The notes under the pieces were generated by a model. It was not told where the DNA came from. It saw only the letters and a list, made by a program, of their open reading frames with translations, and did no database searches. This document shows positions 63,075 through 64,000 of a DNA stretch of 64,000 nt, piece after piece. Each line of letters starts with the position of its first letter. The first letter of the stretch is position 1. The DNA lies in contig OX442319.1 in the NCBI GenBank assembly GCA_949358305.1, forward strand, positions 1,364,001-1,428,000, given 5' to 3'. Position numbers and translations under genes: made by a program. Source of the stretch: Strigamia acuminata. Lineage: Eukaryota > Arthropoda > Chilopoda > Geophilomorpha > Linotaeniidae.

Positions 63075-63624
63075 TTATATATTTGAGACAATACAATAAA
63101 AGAAAAAGATCAAATTAACGAAATCCTGTGCGCCTCCGTCCAATGGCCAATCAGGTTGTCTGGAGAGGTGTGTCTCCGCACAAAACGGACAGCGTCTGCC
63201 GTGTTGGTGCATCTGCCCCAATATCTAAAAGAAGGGGGGGAAGGGAGAAAGAAACGAATTAGTTGGTTGGTTAACTAGACGAAGGAGTTAAATGCTCACC
63301 AACGCTAGATGAGCGGGCTCGCGCGAATACATCCGTAGCAATCCCCGGATGGCCTCGTCCGCACCTTCACGGATGTCGTGTCGCTGTCGCCAGTGGCGGA
63401 AGATGTCCATGTAAAAGTAGCCGTCCGGGTCTGAAATAAATAAGAAAAATAAAAATAAAATAAAATAAAATATACGTAATAAAAGAAAATGAAAAAATAA
63501 AAAGAAAATGGACGACTAATAAGTAGATAAATAGATGTTTCTCACCGTTTGGGTGCTCGCCGCACAAAACGCAGTAATACGACCTACCGCCCTCTTCTCT
63601 GCGTGGTGCTGGTGCTCCGTTCAT
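63075..63624 (-). CDS. Three-exon gene for a 119-aa Cys/His protein (zinc-finger-like)
   Basis: The exons are 63624-63546, 63430-63300 and 63224-63075 (stop). Introns of 115 and 75 nt have GTGAG donors and pyrimidine-rich acceptors (TTATTTATTTCAG; CCCTTCTTTTAG), and the frame is kept across both junctions. The protein starts MNGAPAPRREEGG. C18-x2-C21-x17-H39-x4-H44 resembles an extended C2H2 zinc finger, with aromatic residues before the first Cys and MDIFRHWRQRH at the end. A second C82-x2-C85-x3-H89 motif lies in exon 3. The last 12 residues are hydrophobic and may reflect a fortuitous read-in to AT-rich sequence. Several AATAAA signals lie beyond the stop on the minus strand. Function unknown. 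Confidence 0.72.
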
Positions 63625-63718
63625 CTTTCTTTCTTCCGTGTGGGAGACGAATAAAGAATTAATTAATTAATTGAAAATAAATTGGAAAGGGAGATCACAC
63701 AAAGCATCAAACTTACTC

Positions 63719-63753
<35 letters not shown>

Positions 63754-64000
63754 AACGAAGACGATGTGGCGACGGGGACCGGGCGGATGATGAAACGCGC
63801 ACTTGATCTACGTTGTCGTGACACTTGATGTCGAGACCGCAAACCATTTCGTCTGGACTACGTGTGACGGTGACGACCACAACTCCCATTTAACAATGGT
63901 ACCGGGAAGAGATCGCGATAAATAACAGTGAATACAATACGAGATAAATACAAGACAGTTTATTGTTGGCAAACAATATGCAGTGAGCTAAATTATACAT
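63625..64000 (-). other. Upstream region of the Cys/His gene with (GTAA)n tract
   Basis: On the minus strand a small frame (ATG at about 63892) of 45 codons ends at a (GTAA)n tract (about 63714-63752), which repeats the 5' splice consensus GTAAGT many times. It may be a 5' untranslated exon with an upstream ORF; splicing it to the exon at 63624 would not extend the main frame. TTAATTAATTAATT lies at 63659-63672. Nothing else is recognised up to the window end. Confidence 0.4.

Noticed and set aside
1-64000. tRNA, rRNA or snRNA genes
   Set aside because: I looked for cloverleaf and conserved rRNA/snRNA words and found only the tRNA-complementary primer-binding sites.

Overview
The window looks like nuclear DNA of an animal, probably an invertebrate. 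The primer-binding site of one retrotransposon (20435-20452, minus strand) is an 18-nt match to the complement of the 3' end of animal initiator tRNA-Met (family sequence recalled from general knowledge). A short host-like gene near the right end has compact GT-AG introns (115 and 75 nt). I cannot name the species. Almost everything left of about 62.28 kb is mobile or repetitive DNA.

Layout: (1) 1-12963 is the 3' part of a very large Ty3/gypsy element (Gypsy-A) with gag, pol, an unusual third ORF, long non-coding stretches and a 3' LTR. (2) 12964-32864 is copy I of a giant element built from inverted repeats. Two arms of 56-bp hairpin units face each other across a centre made of three ~573-bp palindromic units. 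Its left array is split by Ty1/copia element Copia-A (13627-20992, minus, TSD TTTTG). Its right flank carries a hAT-type MITE (26074-26465, TSD ATATGCGT) and 6.4 kb of foldback modules. (3) 32865-33292 is a short single-copy piece with an intron-like signal. (4) About 33.29-62.28 kb is copy II of the giant element. Its centre is split by Copia-B (35898-42645, plus, TSD TATAC), which has an intact 1598-aa gag-pol, and its MITE is split by Gypsy-B (47066-55464, plus, TSD GTAT). (5) 62285-64000 is host-like DNA: simple repeats, a probable 3' terminal exon on the plus strand, and a complete three-exon minus-strand gene for a 119-aa cysteine/histidine protein.

Copies I and II are nearly identical over kilobases, but each carries its own retrotransposon insertions. 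The giant element was therefore duplicated first and then invaded. The three elements whose two LTRs are both in the window have identical or nearly identical LTR pairs, so those insertions are young. No transposase was found in the giant element.

The points most worth following up are: a methyl-CpG-binding (MBD/TAM)-like module between integrase and RT in both copia polyproteins; a multi-stem RNA structure with compensatory changes in the leaders of both copia families; the hairpin-array element with an inward-facing promoter-like block in each arm; Gypsy-A ORF3, with two CxxCxGxG motifs and a coiled coil where env would be expected; and a G_GGA_AAC slippery heptamer directly before the Gypsy-B gag stop.
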